Assembly (NCBI RefSeq): GCF_003573695.1
Contig: NC_039366.1
Coordinates: 163,560,770 to 163,624,769 of the forward strand
Length of the DNA stretch: 64,000 nucleotides
Direction: 5' to 3'
Origin: Papaver somniferum
Lineage: Eukaryota > Streptophyta > Magnoliopsida > Ranunculales > Papaveraceae
The notes below the pieces were generated by a model that was not told the origin of the DNA, did not search any database, and was given only the letters and a program-made list of their open reading frames with translations. Positions 11,038 through 23,328 of the stretch are shown one piece after another. Made by a program: the position numbers and the translations under genes. Numbering within the stretch: the first letter of the stretch is position 1; every line of letters starts with the position of its first letter.

Positions 11038-12708
11038 ATGGCTGGTCTTAGGTCTGGGTTAGTTACAAATGCAAATGACGCTAGCACTAGCAACAATAAC
11101 AATGATGGTATTCCAGAAACCATTCCTGCTTCCAACAATGGTGGTGACACTACTCCTCCTCAAACCAATGTCGAAAATCATCCTCTCTTCGGCCGGAATC
11201 CTGAGGAAGTAAGAGAAAATCCACCCACCATCGACGATCTCATGAAAGTCCAGGAGGTTCTCGCCAAAAATCAAACTGATATGGCCGCTACTCAGAAGGA
11301 GCTATCTAACTACCTTAAAACTCTCACTGACAAGATGTTAGATAAAACTCAAGGGAAAGGAAAATACAAGGAAACATCTCCAACTGCTGATCCTGAAGTT
11401 ATTCCAGTCCACGACGATGATGAAGCCTGCAAAGCTGCAGAACCCGCCGGTTTTATCACTCGTGAAGACCTGGAACGTTTTATGGAGAATCGGGGAAAGG
11501 GACATACACCGTCCGTGGACCGTCATCAACCTCCATATCCTGCTGCTACGGAAAGAATCCCTCTCCCAAAGGGTTACACTTCTCCAACGTTCACACTCTA
11601 CAATGGAACGGGGAATGCTCGAGAATACATTTCTCGATTTTTGGAAGCATTAGGAGAGCACGAACACAACCATGTTGTCCGTTTGAAGGAGTTTTCAAAA
11701 TCCCTTACGGGTCGAGCATATACTTGGTACAACAATATTGCACCAGGAAGCATAGCCATTTGCAGAGAGATGATTAATGCTTTCTACAGGAAATAATTTT
11801 TTGTTTCTGAGCAGATTAATCTTTCTGACTTAGGAAGGATGGCTCAGAAGACTACTGAAAATCCGAATGACTATGTGAAGATATTCAGGATTCAAGCTTT
11901 GGATTGTCATGATCCTAATGTTACTGAGCAACAACTGGTGGACTTATCAACGGGATGATTCCAGTCTACAGAGCCTTGTTGGAAAATCTCCGGTATCAAA
12001 CCTTTTCAGAACTTCATGAAGCGTCCAAGCGATCATCAACTACTGCTCCAGCTTTGCTAGAAAGTACCAAACCGTCAAAGTCGAGGAGATGAACGCTCGA
12101 AACAACACCACCAGGCGTTTATCAAAAAGCAATACAATGTTGAAGCTTCCGTGAATGTTGCTGAAGGGCGCAAGAGAAAATCCGAGGCACAACAACATAA
12201 GAATGCTCCTCCGACGTCTCACCCTAAAAAAGCGCCAAGGAAAGACAAACATGCTAGAAACGCACAACCACCAGTTCAACATCAATAGAACGACCAATAA
12301 GCGCCTGACTTCCCTTTTCCCATTGAAGAAGTGATCGAACTATTGGAAGTCTGAATTCAAGACGGTGCGTTCAAATTACCTCCTGTCAAAAAGGAACCAA
12401 CTGAGGAACAAATGGAAAATACATACTACTGCCATTTCCATAGGTATGTCAGTCATCCAACAAGTGATTGCAGAACTTTGAAGCGCATATTCAAAGAAAA
12501 GGCTGATTCAGTGGAACTGGGGACTGAAGGAGTGCACAGAAATCCTCTCCCAATCAGAACATTTACACTCTCTGAGCAGCCGATCAAAGAAGCAGTTCAA
12601 TCCCTAATTGAGCATGTCTGTGAGTTACTGTACTTGTCAAAAGCTCAAAGAAATGATATGTTTGCCGCATTGAACCACATTGTGTCCGGGAAACGATTAG
12701 AAATTTAG
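11038..12708 (+). pseudogene. Tat-1 gag (capsid and zinc knuckle), several stops
   Basis: ATG at 11038 is the first after the primer site and opens 252 codons before a stop at 11794-11796. Residues about 175-252 show the retrotransposon gag pattern: F..YNGTGNAREYISRF, then FSKSLTGRAYTWY, then PGSI and the M..F pattern. The frame resumes with QINLSDLGRMAQKT and continues through several stops or shifts (about 11797, 11955-12300) to a clean stretch from 12412. There a knuckle-like C-x2-H-x5-H-x4-C motif (CHFHRYVSHPTSDC) appears. The frame at 12412 and 12709 is the same as at 11038. Gag would form the particle that packages element RNA; this copy cannot make it intact. Confidence 0.75.
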
Positions 12709-13041
12709 GTGATACTCCCTGAACCTCCAGCAACAGACAAGGAGATGTACGATTGGGAAATTCTCACCACAGTTCACCTCAAGGGAAATGAATTCAAGCG
12801 AGCATTGTTCGATGTTGGCACTGTTGTTAACATCATTCCCCTGAAAACCCTCAGAGCCGCTGGCATCACCCGACAAGAAGCAACTAACGATCCTGTCTCA
12901 GTCAGAGACCATGAAGGAATCTCCAGACATGCTTACGGTTACATCATTCTCAAGATGAAAACCGACTCAACTTGGACTGAAACCAAGTTTTACATAATTA
13001 AAGAGGATCCAGGGTACGACATGATTTTTGGGAGGACATAG
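12709..13041 (+). pseudogene. Tat-1 retropepsin-like aspartic protease
   Basis: It is in frame with gag and separated from it only by a TAG at 12706-12708. The sequence FKRALFDVGTVVNIIPL matches the retropepsin active-site loop with D-V-G in place of the usual D-S/T/G-G, and GYDMIFGRT matches the second conserved element (I-x-G-R/D). The changed residue after the catalytic Asp suggests loss of function. It ends at TAG 13039-13041; the following about 120 bp reads on in frame as an acidic Ser/Glu-rich tail and then breaks. Confidence 0.7.
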
Positions 13042-13166
13042 ATTCACGATGGAAAGGTCGCTGCAACATCTTCATCGTCAGTTGCACATTTTTCTGTTGA
13101 AGAAAGCTCTGACTCAGAAGAAGTGGAGGACGACCCACCATTCGAACATCTGGGAAAGTCGAAGCC

Positions 13167-13781
13167 TTGATGGAACTCACACAAAAACCTGAAGAAAGCG
13201 CACATGAATTTGTCAAAAGGTTCCGCACTCAGGCAAGTCTCATTCCCCCTCACGCATCTATATTACCAACTTTCAAATATGCTACTCTGGTCAGGGGACT
13301 TGATCTTACTCATAACTCAGTTGTCACCAAACGTTATGAGTGGTTAGTCTCGCCTCAACAATACTTCACCAAATGGTTAGACGCGGAGCCTATCCGAATC
13401 CATCGTCTCACTAACACAGTCATCACTGGAATAATGACCGAATTTCACAATCAATATCCTAAATACTCTCACTTGCATGCGTGTCCACATGTGCCACAGA
13501 ATTGGAAAACTCCACCAACATGGAACCCTACTATACGAGGATTTCCGAACCAACAGAAGATATTCAGGACACGAGCAATCAAACCTAACAAATTTCATGA
13601 AGGAGATTTAGTTCTTAAGGAAACTAAACGTAATTTGCATTCCACAAAGAGTTCGAACTGGGAAGGATCTTTTATGATTGCTAAGTCAGTAGCTGGAGGA
13701 TACTACAAATTGGCTAACATCAAGGGCAAGACAAGTATACCAGTGATTCATGAGAATTGGCTCAAGATTTTTGACGCATGA
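13167..13781 (+). pseudogene. Tat-1 integrase remnant; RT and RNase H deleted
   Basis: A 204-codon frame in a different phase from gag-protease. Residues about 65-100 (YFTKWLDAEPI, then ITGIMTEFHNQ) look like the central part of a Ty3/Gypsy integrase core, and residues about 135-204 are the C-terminal domain: GDLVLK, SNWEGSFMI, GGYYKLANIKG, NWLKIF. The zinc-binding domain and first catalytic Asp are absent. Residues 1-50 resemble a gag-like helix and may be misplaced sequence. No FxDD or RNase H motif occurs between 13042 and 13166, so the RT-RNase H block is gone. 13782-14083 is a non-coding spacer. Confidence 0.65.
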
Positions 13782-14083
13782 AGCATTAAACATTGGATGT
13801 TTTATGTCCAAAACAAACACTCAACACATCTGGCGTTTGCATCTTAGGATTTTCTTTTACCTGTATTTTCAATTCCTCCAAAACATTTGCAATACTTGCA
13901 TCCAGTATTTGAATTCAGTAGTTTATCAAAGTTCTTTTATTTAAGAAAAATCTCCATCAAATCCAAAATTCAAAAGAAAATCCTCAGTCGCTCATAAATT
14001 CAAAACCAATCATAAAATTCAAAACCAAAATAAAACCTCACATCTCTCAGAAGTTCAAAGTTCAAGAGATAATGGAAAGAAAA

Positions 14084-17000
14084 CTAAAGGAAGCCATCAA
14101 AGTACGATTTATGCTTCTCAGCATTCTCCAAGACTCGCAAAGCCGCTTTCTCCAACTCCAGCTTTTCAGTCAACTCAACAATCTTGGCCATTTTCTCTAC
14201 CATGGCATCATTGGTAAAGGGTATATTTTTTATTATTGCATCCTTGATGGTGTTGATCTTCTGACGAAGCCACTTCAAATTAAAACCAAGTTCTTCAGAT
14301 TTCTCCAAGTTGTACTCCCAATCAAAGAGTACATCTCGAGTGACAGTACTTCTGAGCCTGGTACGAATATCATCTATGACACGCAATATGTTTCCTAATT
14401 GCATAGTCAAGAAGTAGCTACGTTCAGGATCTCTTGTAACGACGATATGGCCATACATCTTCCACAACTTCTCATACATATTGGCATACCCAGTGGGAAC
14501 GCTGAATCCGCCAATAGATACGTGATACGGGAGTGAAGCGCCAACTAAAGGATTGCAAAAAATCCCTGCATTAGGGTACTCGTGTATCATTATGCGATTC
14601 TCAATTACCGGAGCAGCTTCCATAGCCATTGCAACAACTTCTTCTGGGACAGTCTCTTCTGCTCTTGGCTCGGTTCTGTCTGTCGGAGCAATAACAATTG
14701 GAGTCTCAGTTTCCTCGACAACCTTAGTAGAAACATTCTCATGACATTGAGGTGCATAGGTCATAACATCATCAACTTGGTTCACCATACGATTTGAATC
14801 GTCATTCGCTCCATTATTCGGAACTTCGGTATTTGGTACCTAATACGAAGATTACATGAGATTAGAGAAATTCGAGCATAGAAACCAAAGGAAATCATAA
14901 AATCCAGAATGTAAGTGAACTAACACTATATAAGTTCTTTATTATGCATCCAAGACATAAGAAAATGGTGTAGAAGTCATGAAACACGTTTTTCAATAAG
15001 CCCGACTGAAGAGATTTTATACTTCCCTGTATAAGATGACGAACTGGGAGCAACTGGTAAGGAATATAGGTTTGATTTATATACCATTCTCTTCATATGG
15101 ATGTTTTCTACATCATATCAAAATTTCATAGCAACTGGATAAACTAGTAAGGAGTTGTGCCCAAAACATTGGACTACATGCCAGCTGAAAATTTTCCGAA
15201 GGTCTCCTGGAAGTTTACTGTTTCTCTGATTTCGGCCCCTAAACGTGCTTCAAACTTAAAAAGCTTCTTTGCTAAAGCTTGGAAATTTCCCGGGCATAAG
15301 GATACATGGGTAGATCGCGAATATCTGACATCGGACGAAGATTTTATGGCATTTTGCTAAAACGCTGAGTTCTGAATTTTCTGGTGACGTATTTCACTAA
15401 ATTTTTTCACTCATTCATGTGAATTTTCATTCATTCAATCTCAAATCGGCAATATTATACTTCTATGGATAGAATATAAAGTGGATACTTACTTGAGGAG
15501 TTCCCAAGTCATTCGAAGGATTAATAGGGTCGGCATCAATATTGGGAGCACCATTACCTCCATTTGGTCCTAATTCTTGAGAGTTCTCTTTCTCGCCACT
15601 ATTCGAAGACAAATGAGTAACCTGGACATGTCGTCTTTCCATAACAACCTCTTCCTGTATGAACCAATAACAAACATCATTACTTCATTCAAAGAAATGC
15701 CGAAATCACTTACATGAAAGGATACTCACATCGACCTCGTCATCAATGCTGGATTCCTGGATTGTTCGTATAGAGGTAAGATGAAGACCGTCAATGACCG
15801 ATGGAGCAAAATTTTGAAACAAATTAACAATATTCTTTTGGATCCTAATTACACGAACAAAGAAAAATCGCGATGATAAGGGAAGTGCTAAAAACTCACC
15901 AAACAAATGGCTGGAGACTTCATATTATTCGGTATCATCCTATAAGATGTTCTGCTCCTGCTTTCTCCACCCTGGGGACTTTCTTGCACTTCTGAAAAGT
16001 CTACATGAATCCGAGATCTCACAGTACGACCATCCTGCAATAAAGTTAATGAAGCAATTAAGGTACTATCATCATGTCTTCACTAAAATCATCGTAAGAA
16101 AGATGCTTACTTGTGAACATTCTGGAGGCGTTTTCATCTTATCGCCACTAAAAAGATATTTCAACCTTGGTCGATCAGAGATCACATCAGCAGGAGGAAA
16201 CTCTCGTACTAGAGGCTTAAAATCCATCGCAAACTTATATAAACGCTCAAGTTGTTGACGCCAGAAGTCTACATAACCCGGGGTTGAATAAGTAGCTCGT
16301 TCAGAACAAGGGAATAAATAATCATTTCCTTCCACATGTTGCAATCCAAATGGGCCTTCAGATACTCGAATGATGGCTTATTCACTCGATAACCCGGGGA
16401 ACACTGATGAAGACCCATTTATCGAGCTGCTCTTATATTCTTTCACCTGGAATTTTACGTGCATCACCGATATTAAATATCCGGGAGTGCAACTCAGTAT
16501 AAAAGATCTTTCTCCATCACTCAGATTGGTACCGGATTTCAATATGACATTTCCTTCAGTAGTATTAAAAGTGATCAATTGCGAGAAGAGATGAGGAACC
16601 GACACCCAGTGACGGAAATCAAACTCGGACTCAATATCCAAAACGCCGGTGAGGCTTATTTTATGTTGTGGTTGCTTTGTCGACCAACGCATGATCCTGG
16701 CGTTATTTTTCTCAAGGAAAGCATGGAGAGTGTCGACGTTTGGCCCTTGCAAGATACTACAAGGAATCGGCGCATATTTCTCAAAGTGCTCCCACATCAA
16801 AGCTTGGAGGAACATGGTATTAGCATACGTCTCAATTTTCATGAAGCCGTTGGAGATACTGGAGTCTGTGACTAAGGAGTCTAAATTGGAAAACATCAAA
16901 CCCAAAAACAGACTGCCGATAGGAAGTTTCTCACCTTTAGCCATTTTTATGGCAAAAGGAATCACGAATGGCTTCAACAAATGTCTGCTATCCTCAAGAA

Positions 17001-17814
17001 TGTCTCTAGAAAGCCACAAGCATAAGAAAGCAGCAATAGTTAAGGTACCATCAACAGGTTCTTTGGGAATGTCATCTCTCGGCCACCAGTGCTTCAACCA
17101 TTGAGCATAGCAAGTTTTGTGCGACTTGTTGAATTCACGCATCGTAGTTTCCAACACTTCAGATATCACGTCCTCCTCTGCTGACAGATTTTCAGGGAAA
17201 TTGCCAGTAATTAGGAGATGCAACAAAGCAACTACATCTTCCAAAGTGATGGTGAATTATCCCCATCTGCATATGAAAGTATGAGTAGGAACGCACCGGC
17301 GAGCAAGTAAAGCCACCATACCTGGTATATCATGATGAATGACTGAATTCCCAGCAGCTTGAATAACTCGTGTCACTTGTGCACGATCCAGCATGGTCCT
17401 CACACGGCTATGACCCAACATATGCCTTGCCCACCCAGAGAAATGCGCCAGAGGTTTTCGAGAAAGCTTAAGTTCCACATGTGAACCTAAATAGTGTTTC
17501 CCATTCAAACAAAATCTGATTATCGCTTGAGGAGATACTAACTTGTTATGAGTAGTACTCCTAGGATTTATGAGCAGCCGGAATGAGGAACCCGAGGGAC
17601 GCTTTTCAGGTTTATGCAGAAACACGAAGAATTCATCATCAGTATTTGGGATGTTCTTGGTTTTAGGAGCTTCCTCTTTCTACTTGGAAGTCTCAGAATC
17701 ATCATTTCTGGAATAATCATCATCTTTGGAAGATGCATTTGTAGAAACATCCTCCCTGGAAGTTTTCTTTCTAGAGGCACCATCTTCAGGAGCGTTATCA
17801 CGGGAATCAGTCAT
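14084..17814 (-). pseudogene. Tat-1 antisense gene with plant mobile domain, five exons
   Basis: Minus-strand gene opposite to gag-pol. ATG 17812-17814 (MTDSRDN). Likely exons: 17814-16111, 16034-15900, about 15834-15730, 15654-15493, 14839-14084, joined in phase 0 by GT...AG introns (for example CAA|GTAAGC and TTGCAG|GAT). The exon 3 acceptor is weak. Exon 1 carries a plant mobile domain-like region: GHSRVRTMLDRAQVTRVIQ, VPTHTFICRWG, FTITLEDVVALLHLL, then WLKHWWP. Three in-frame stops interrupt exon 1 (near 17678, 17255, 16376); the one at 17255 replaces the Glu normally expected before FTITLEDV. The last exon has a coiled-coil end. Antisense genes at this place are known in Tat elements; the function is unknown. 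Start chosen over an upstream hydrophobic ATG at 17895 because Tat-2's gene also begins with a short M-[ST]-D start. Confidence 0.75.
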
Positions 17815-20245
17815 TTTTGCAAAGTTACTGTGACATCCATGCACGAATTTTATCAACAATGGAATTAAAAGCAACAAAATAATTATAATGCTCACATCAG
17901 CGTCTACAAAAATGGTAATCCTTAACTCTTATCTTTTTACAGTTTCACGAACTTAGTGAATAACAATGTAAAACTTCGAAAACTTGTCCGTCCTTTCAAA
18001 CCTGCAAAGCCGAGCAAAACTCATCACTTAAAAGTCAACACTTGACTTTTCACAAAACTATGAACAAATCACATAAACTCTCCATGTGAACGTTCCATGA
18101 TTCTATGCCACAAACACACATCATCATTAGTACAAAACAAAGCTAGGATAAGTTAGCCTGTATTAGTGGTGGTCAGGATTTGTCCAGACAAAGATAAATC
18201 AAGGGCTGTGGTTCTCCTGACCACCCCCTACAACTCGCACGCGTGGAATTAATTCCAATACTATGAATGAAAAATTAATACTCATGTAAAGATATGGATT
18301 TTCAAAAATTATAACGGGGAGGTTCGAACTCATGACCTATTGTGTCATAAGAGTGGCCTCTAACCAGTGTTCCACCTTGGTTGGAATTAATAGAAAAGAT
18401 AAATCAACGGTGGTGATTTGTTCAACTTAAATATCATAATTGCTTTATTAATTAGTGTTTCACTAATTGCACATAATAAATAATCTATTCATTATAAAGT
18501 GTTTTATTAATATGTGTTTCACTAATTGTTCATAATAAATGACTAATCATTTTTTAATTATAAATGTTTTCTTAATTAATTATAATATGTATTTCTATTA
18601 ATAAGTAATTTTGATAAATAATATCAATATACATTTTTGGCGACAATGAATAGTAGAAGAGGTGGAGGCCGAAAGATTAGTGGTGGTTAAGGGCGGCGCC
18701 AAGCACAATTATATTTATTTTTGTTCTTTTATCATAAAATGGGATACGAAGTCCATTTTTCACATGTATCCAACTTGCCAAGAGTTTTTTCTCCCTCTTT
18801 CCTCAAAATCCTGGCTTCGCCCCTGGTTTGTGGTGGAAGAAGTAGTGACAGTGAGTGCTGGTGAGTAGTGATGGATAATATTAATTTTATGTTGTCGTTA
18901 CAACATCAATAACATCGTAGTGTAGAAGATGTGGTTGGTTGTTTTTAACACTTTTGATAAAGGAAGGTACCATATATTTCCGAGATGATATCATACAAGA
19001 TAATATTTTCATGATCGTAGTTGGATCACCCAAATGGTACCCCTGTTATCTTTGGTACTATATCGTATAAATCATGATTTTTTAATGTTAAAATAAAATT
19101 GATTTCAATACAAAAAAGAATATATACACGGAAAAAAAAAATAATGAAACCAATCAATTGACGACATTTTTTTCAATCTAAACCTCATACATGGCATTTG
19201 TGACACCTACATGGGGTGGGCGGCAGTGATGGTGGCAGTGGTGGAGTCAAAAATTGACATTGAGGAGGCCTACTTAAAAAAGAAAAAAACATGTAAATTT
19301 TGGTGGATTAAACCATAAATATATATGGACAAAGTACTATTTATAAAATAAACTAAAAACTTCATGTAGTTATTAAAAATTTAAGGGGTTAGAGCCAGGT
19401 TAGTCAATCCTTGGCTCTGCCACTAGGTGGTGGTGGATAAAAAATATGGATTCATATGGTTTTATGGTGGTGGCGGGTATTGGTGAACAAAAACATATTA
19501 TGCTAATTTTGTAATGCCACAAAATATGTAACGTTATATAAAGTATAAAACGTGGTTGATCATTCTAATGTTAAAATAAACTCGATAAAACACATGTCCA
19601 TTTTAAAAAATTGGTGCAATCAATTTCCATGTTATGTAATAACTAAACGAACGACACGAATCAAGATCATAACATATGAAATTATTTATTATCGATTTTT
19701 CTATGTAAAGAGTGGTCAGGATACGTCCTTGGTAAAGATAAATTTATCGCTAGGGTTTGTTTAACTTAACCATTTTCAAATACTTTATTAATTAGTGTCT
19801 CATTGATTGTTCATAATGATTAATTAACTTTCTATTATGTCTTTTTAATAATCTAACATAAATACATATTTATTTTAATAAATAATTGTACTAAAAGCTA
19901 TATTAATTCTAATGGTGGTAGTGGAAGTAGGGTTAGTATAAACGGTGGAGGGTGTTTGTGAATGGTGGAGGTGGTAACATTACTATTGGTGGAAGAAATA
20001 GTGGCAGTGGATGGTTTTTATGGTGGTGGGTGTTGGTAATAGTAGTGGATAATAATAGTTTTTCTTTTTAGTGAGTTTTATTGACCGAGTAAAAAAAAAT
20101 CTTCAAAAAACATGCAACATTGTATTGTGAAAGATGTAATTGGTGTTTTTAGCACCATTGATAAGGACAAAAATCAAATATTTCGAGGATGATACCGGAA
20201 CGTATAAGACAATATGATCATGACTGTTGGATCACCGAAACGGTA
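17815..20245. repeat. AT-rich diverged repeats inside Tat-1
   Basis: No gene seen. The stretch holds diverged copies of one repeat: 'gtggtcaggat(t/a)(t/c)gtcc' followed by 'aaagataaat' and 'tttattaattagtgt' occurs at about 18172-18540 and 19705-19800, and a related start is at 20722. The segments 18930-19060 and 20140-20245 (...'gttggatcacc'...) also match each other. These are probably non-autonomous insertions within the large intron upstream of the antisense gene's coding exons. Confidence 0.5.
18313..18385 (-). mobile_element. tRNA-derived SINE-like head
   Basis: On the minus strand an A-box-like 'ggtggaacactggttagagg' (18357-18376) is followed after about 25 bp by a B-box-like 'gagttcgaacctccc' (18317-18331). 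This spacing and order are those of a tRNA-derived Pol III promoter. Arms do not fold into a convincing tRNA, so a SINE or tRNA relic fits better than a working tRNA gene. Confidence 0.4.
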
Positions 20246-22244
20246 TCCGTATTATATAAAGGCAATTGGTGTGCCCGCGTAAGAGAACATTATCGCTCTC
20301 TCAAGTACTATTACATTTTTTCCTGAAAGACCATCAATGTCGAGTTGTTCATCAAAATCATCATAAAAAACTATAAATCATAAATCTAAATTTCGCCTCC
20401 GATGTTTATAGAATATTTTTTATATTTTACATTCTAAAATCATGCGACCTCTTGATTACAAATCAACAATATCAAATTACGGATCAATATGTATAGGTTT
20501 CAATCACTGGGTTAGAAGGTAGAGTAGATACAGATGGGTATATCACACAAAGCAGAACATGAGTGAGAATACTTCAATAATTTGGTCAAGAAATAAGGTC
20601 AAAAATTTAAGATTAACTTTCTATAGGACTAATTAGATCGGCTTCGATAGGAGCCGACTAAAATATGGATTAATAATAATTTCCACGTAATACAATTTCA
20701 AAACATAGTTTGGCTAACTCTGCCTATGTAAAGAGTGGACAAGATTTGTCCTTCCTCAATTGCTATGTTATGTGAGAAGAAGGTGATATCTAAGATTGAG
20801 GTACAATTCAAATCCATTAGGTTCATACCATTTACAACTGGACGCCTTGAAAAAAATTGACGTGTTGTTATTATTATTACAGGTAAGGGATATATTGACC
20901 ACACTTGCGAAAATAGCTCACTTCGCAAATGATTGGTGTTGCATGTATTGTCTAGAATGCAGCGATGAATTTTAGGAAACAAGGTATAGTAACTTAGACC
21001 CGATGACATACTTATGTTCTCTTTTTTTTTTAGTTTTTCCACAATCTATTTATTTAAGAAAAATGAACATTGCAAATACATAACATCAACAAAAATTAGA
21101 CAGATTGTGTTTGATAATAATGGCTACCGATGGTCCGGAAACGGCAAAAGAAAGGAATTGTTGTAGAATAATTGTTGGGATATACGATGGATTGCTTGAT
21201 ACGAATGAAAGAGGTATAACTATTTCGATTCTGAAATCACATAAAATTCATAGTAGAAGATGACATCAAGTTTAAAGTTAGTAACAAACATAATATGGCT
21301 AACTAAAATGTTAAAAACAAACAGGATATATAAACTTAGAAAGCCTTGGGACTCGAAGAGACCAATTTTGAAAACTACAATCTTAGAAAGCAACGATCCA
21401 CAATACCATAATTTTTTTTTATAAATATTCAATGTAGAAGATGTCAACTTTTGGTAAAGGATCTATTGACAACCTATAAATTTGAAATAGGATCAGAGAG
21501 TACAATATGTGTTCAAGGTTCTTTATGAGGTAATGTGTCGCCAGATTGTATTCCAAGTGAAGGTAGGAACATATGGAAATGACAAAATGTCCAAGACTTT
21601 TGAAGTTACCAAAACCTTCGTTAAGACGAACTGTTGGGAACAATACTTTGTTGAAGATTTAATGGAAGAGGTTTGCATATATACAATCCCTTCGAAAAGG
21701 TAATTGGTACACATTTTAAACATTGTCATCTGATGGGTGTTGAAAAATTACAGGAAAATCATGTCACATTGGAGAGTTTGTATCATCCGTTCGATACCAA
21801 AAAATATTATTCTCTGTCTATTTGGAGGATCGACAACATGACCATGATAAATGAGTCAGCCGGAGCGAAATAGGAGCATGGGGAGACTTTTATGGACGAT
21901 ATTGATTAGTTGATTTCACTGACATGAGCGCTGCTCACGACACATTTTCAAAAAATATTTAAACTTCCATGTTCATGTAGAACATTATCTCATTATAAGC
22001 AATGAATCTAAATAAAAAATTGTCTGTAAGTTAAGATTATATTTCTTTCGTTTGAGCAAATCTCCGGCGGTAAAATATTAAAGGAAAAAAACAAGAAACA
22101 AAGAGAGGAAAATCCCGACTATTTTATGACAAACCCATATTAAATCACAAGGAGTTGATAAGTATTCGGGACACAAATTATACGATATATTAAAAATGAA
22201 CCAACATCATGGCCCGTGCCGTTACGGCACGGGTTAAGGGCTAG
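20246..22244 (+). mobile_element. Helitron-like element, non-autonomous
   Basis: The right end has the Helitron signature: a GC-rich hairpin (GCCCGTGCC GTTAC GGCACGGGT, 22212-22233) followed 7 bp later by CTAG (22241-22244) and a T. A plausible left end is TC at 20246, preceded by A, with 'tattatataaaggcaattgg' as seen at many plant Helitron starts. That gives insertion between A (20245) and T (22245), as expected. No Rep/helicase coding sequence is present. Short frames at 21509-21703 and 21673-21873 may be captured sequence but were not recognised. The left end is less certain than the right. Confidence 0.5.
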
Positions 22245-22846
22245 TAAAATCATAAAATACAATTATTTATCTTTAACAATTACTTAAAAATTGTTGTCTG
22301 AAATAAAAAAAAAACTCACGTACGTTTTTGAAAAAAAAATAAAAAATTATGTGAGTTAATAAAAAAACCTTTTTTGCTCAAACGATCATTCGTCTTCGAA
22401 ACGAGGGTCTTTTCTATTTTTGCAAGGGTCCACATATTCCAAATAAAATTTTGAAAGTTTACAAATAAATTTTATCATGGACTACAAGTCTTTTCAAAAA
22501 TTCCTCTAACTTTAAGGATCGTTATTTATTACTTCTACTACAAACGAGTATACGATCCCTAAAGGTATTTGTGTGAAAGTTCATGCTTTGAAAACAAATT
22601 TTGGTTTTCATGAAACCTTATAAACAAAATTTTCTCTACTACAACTAAAACATATCTATTCAAGGATTCATGTATCTTTTTTATGTTAGGGATTATTGCT
22701 TGTTTCTTAAACTAACGAATAAACGAGCATACGTTTTCTAAAATAATTTCTTCATGAAACCTACACATGCATGCATACATAAAATTTTGTTTTGAACAAC
22801 TCATGGAAAGTTCATGAACTCACAGTAAAAAAAAAAAAAAACTTAC

Positions 22847-22975
22847 CTGTCAACGGCGCCAGAAGTTAGCCGGCGGTGGGTGGATTACCGGCAGCGATCG
22901 GGGCTCCGGCAAACAAAATTTTTTCTTCCTGCTCGTGAAGAAGAGAAAGGAAGTGGTCGGTCAGCTAGGAAAATA
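22847..22975 (-). other. Probable non-coding leader exon of Tat-1 antisense gene
   Basis: On the minus strand a GC-richer block with pyrimidine-rich leader ('cttcctttctcttcttcacg') ends in ACAG|GTAAGT, a near-perfect plant splice donor at 22846-22847. It lies downstream of a TATA box and upstream of the antisense coding exons on the same strand. The start is only estimated from the TATA position. If right, the first intron would span about 5 kb because of the later insertions. Confidence 0.35.
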
Positions 22976-23002
22976 AAGATAAATTTTTTAGGGTCTCTTC
23001 CC

Positions 23003-23010
23003 TTTTATAT
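23003..23010 (-). promoter_or_regulatory. TATA box for the Tat-1 antisense gene
   Basis: ATATAAAA on the minus strand followed by 'gggaagagacc' sits about 28-35 bp before the presumed start of the leader exon. It lies between the 3' LTR and the antisense gene, so it is a promoter separate from the LTR. Confidence 0.4.
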
Positions 23011-23309
23011 TAATTTTATTTCCAAAATCTAATAAAACATGGGTTTCCTTTTTGGGCTCGGGCCCATAAATCCTAAACTGACCAGAACTAAGTGTTCGGG
23101 CGTCCAAATCAGCAGTGCCTCATCTCTCCATGCTCACGAGATGACACTCTATCATACTATCAGTTTCTTCACCTGAACATTTTCTCGTACGTGACACCAT
23201 TGGAGCAAATCGGGGATTCTGAAAATACCTTTGTGCAACTGAGTTCAACCACTGATCTCGTGGACTGAAAATCACCATCTAATGCTTACTGCGGAACATG
23301 ACTGTCCCT

Positions 23310-23328
23310 CACTAAGCAGGGGACTTAA
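23310..23328 (+). other. Tat-1 polypurine tract
   Basis: 'cactaagcaggggacttaa' directly precedes the 3' LTR start TGTTGATGG, the expected position of the plus-strand primer. The purine run AAGCAGGGGA is short. Confidence 0.45.

Larger units (their letters stand above)
22245..23309. other. Spacer upstream of the Tat-1 antisense gene
   Basis: Apart from the promoter and leader exon described separately (minus strand, 22847-23010), 22245-22840 looks like intron sequence of the antisense gene and 23011-23309 like the region between its promoter and the polypurine tract. No coding potential is visible. Confidence 0.4.

Noticed and set aside
17812..17895. Upstream ATG giving a hydrophobic leader (MSIIIILLLLIPLL) for the Tat-1 antisense gene
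   Set aside because: The hydrophobic run is AT-rich intron-like sequence; MTDSRDN fits the short acidic start of the Tat-2 counterpart better.
18662..18868. 68-codon plus-strand frame near a 'ggtggaggcc' motif
   Set aside because: It falls in diverged transposon-like repeat sequence without a recognisable product.
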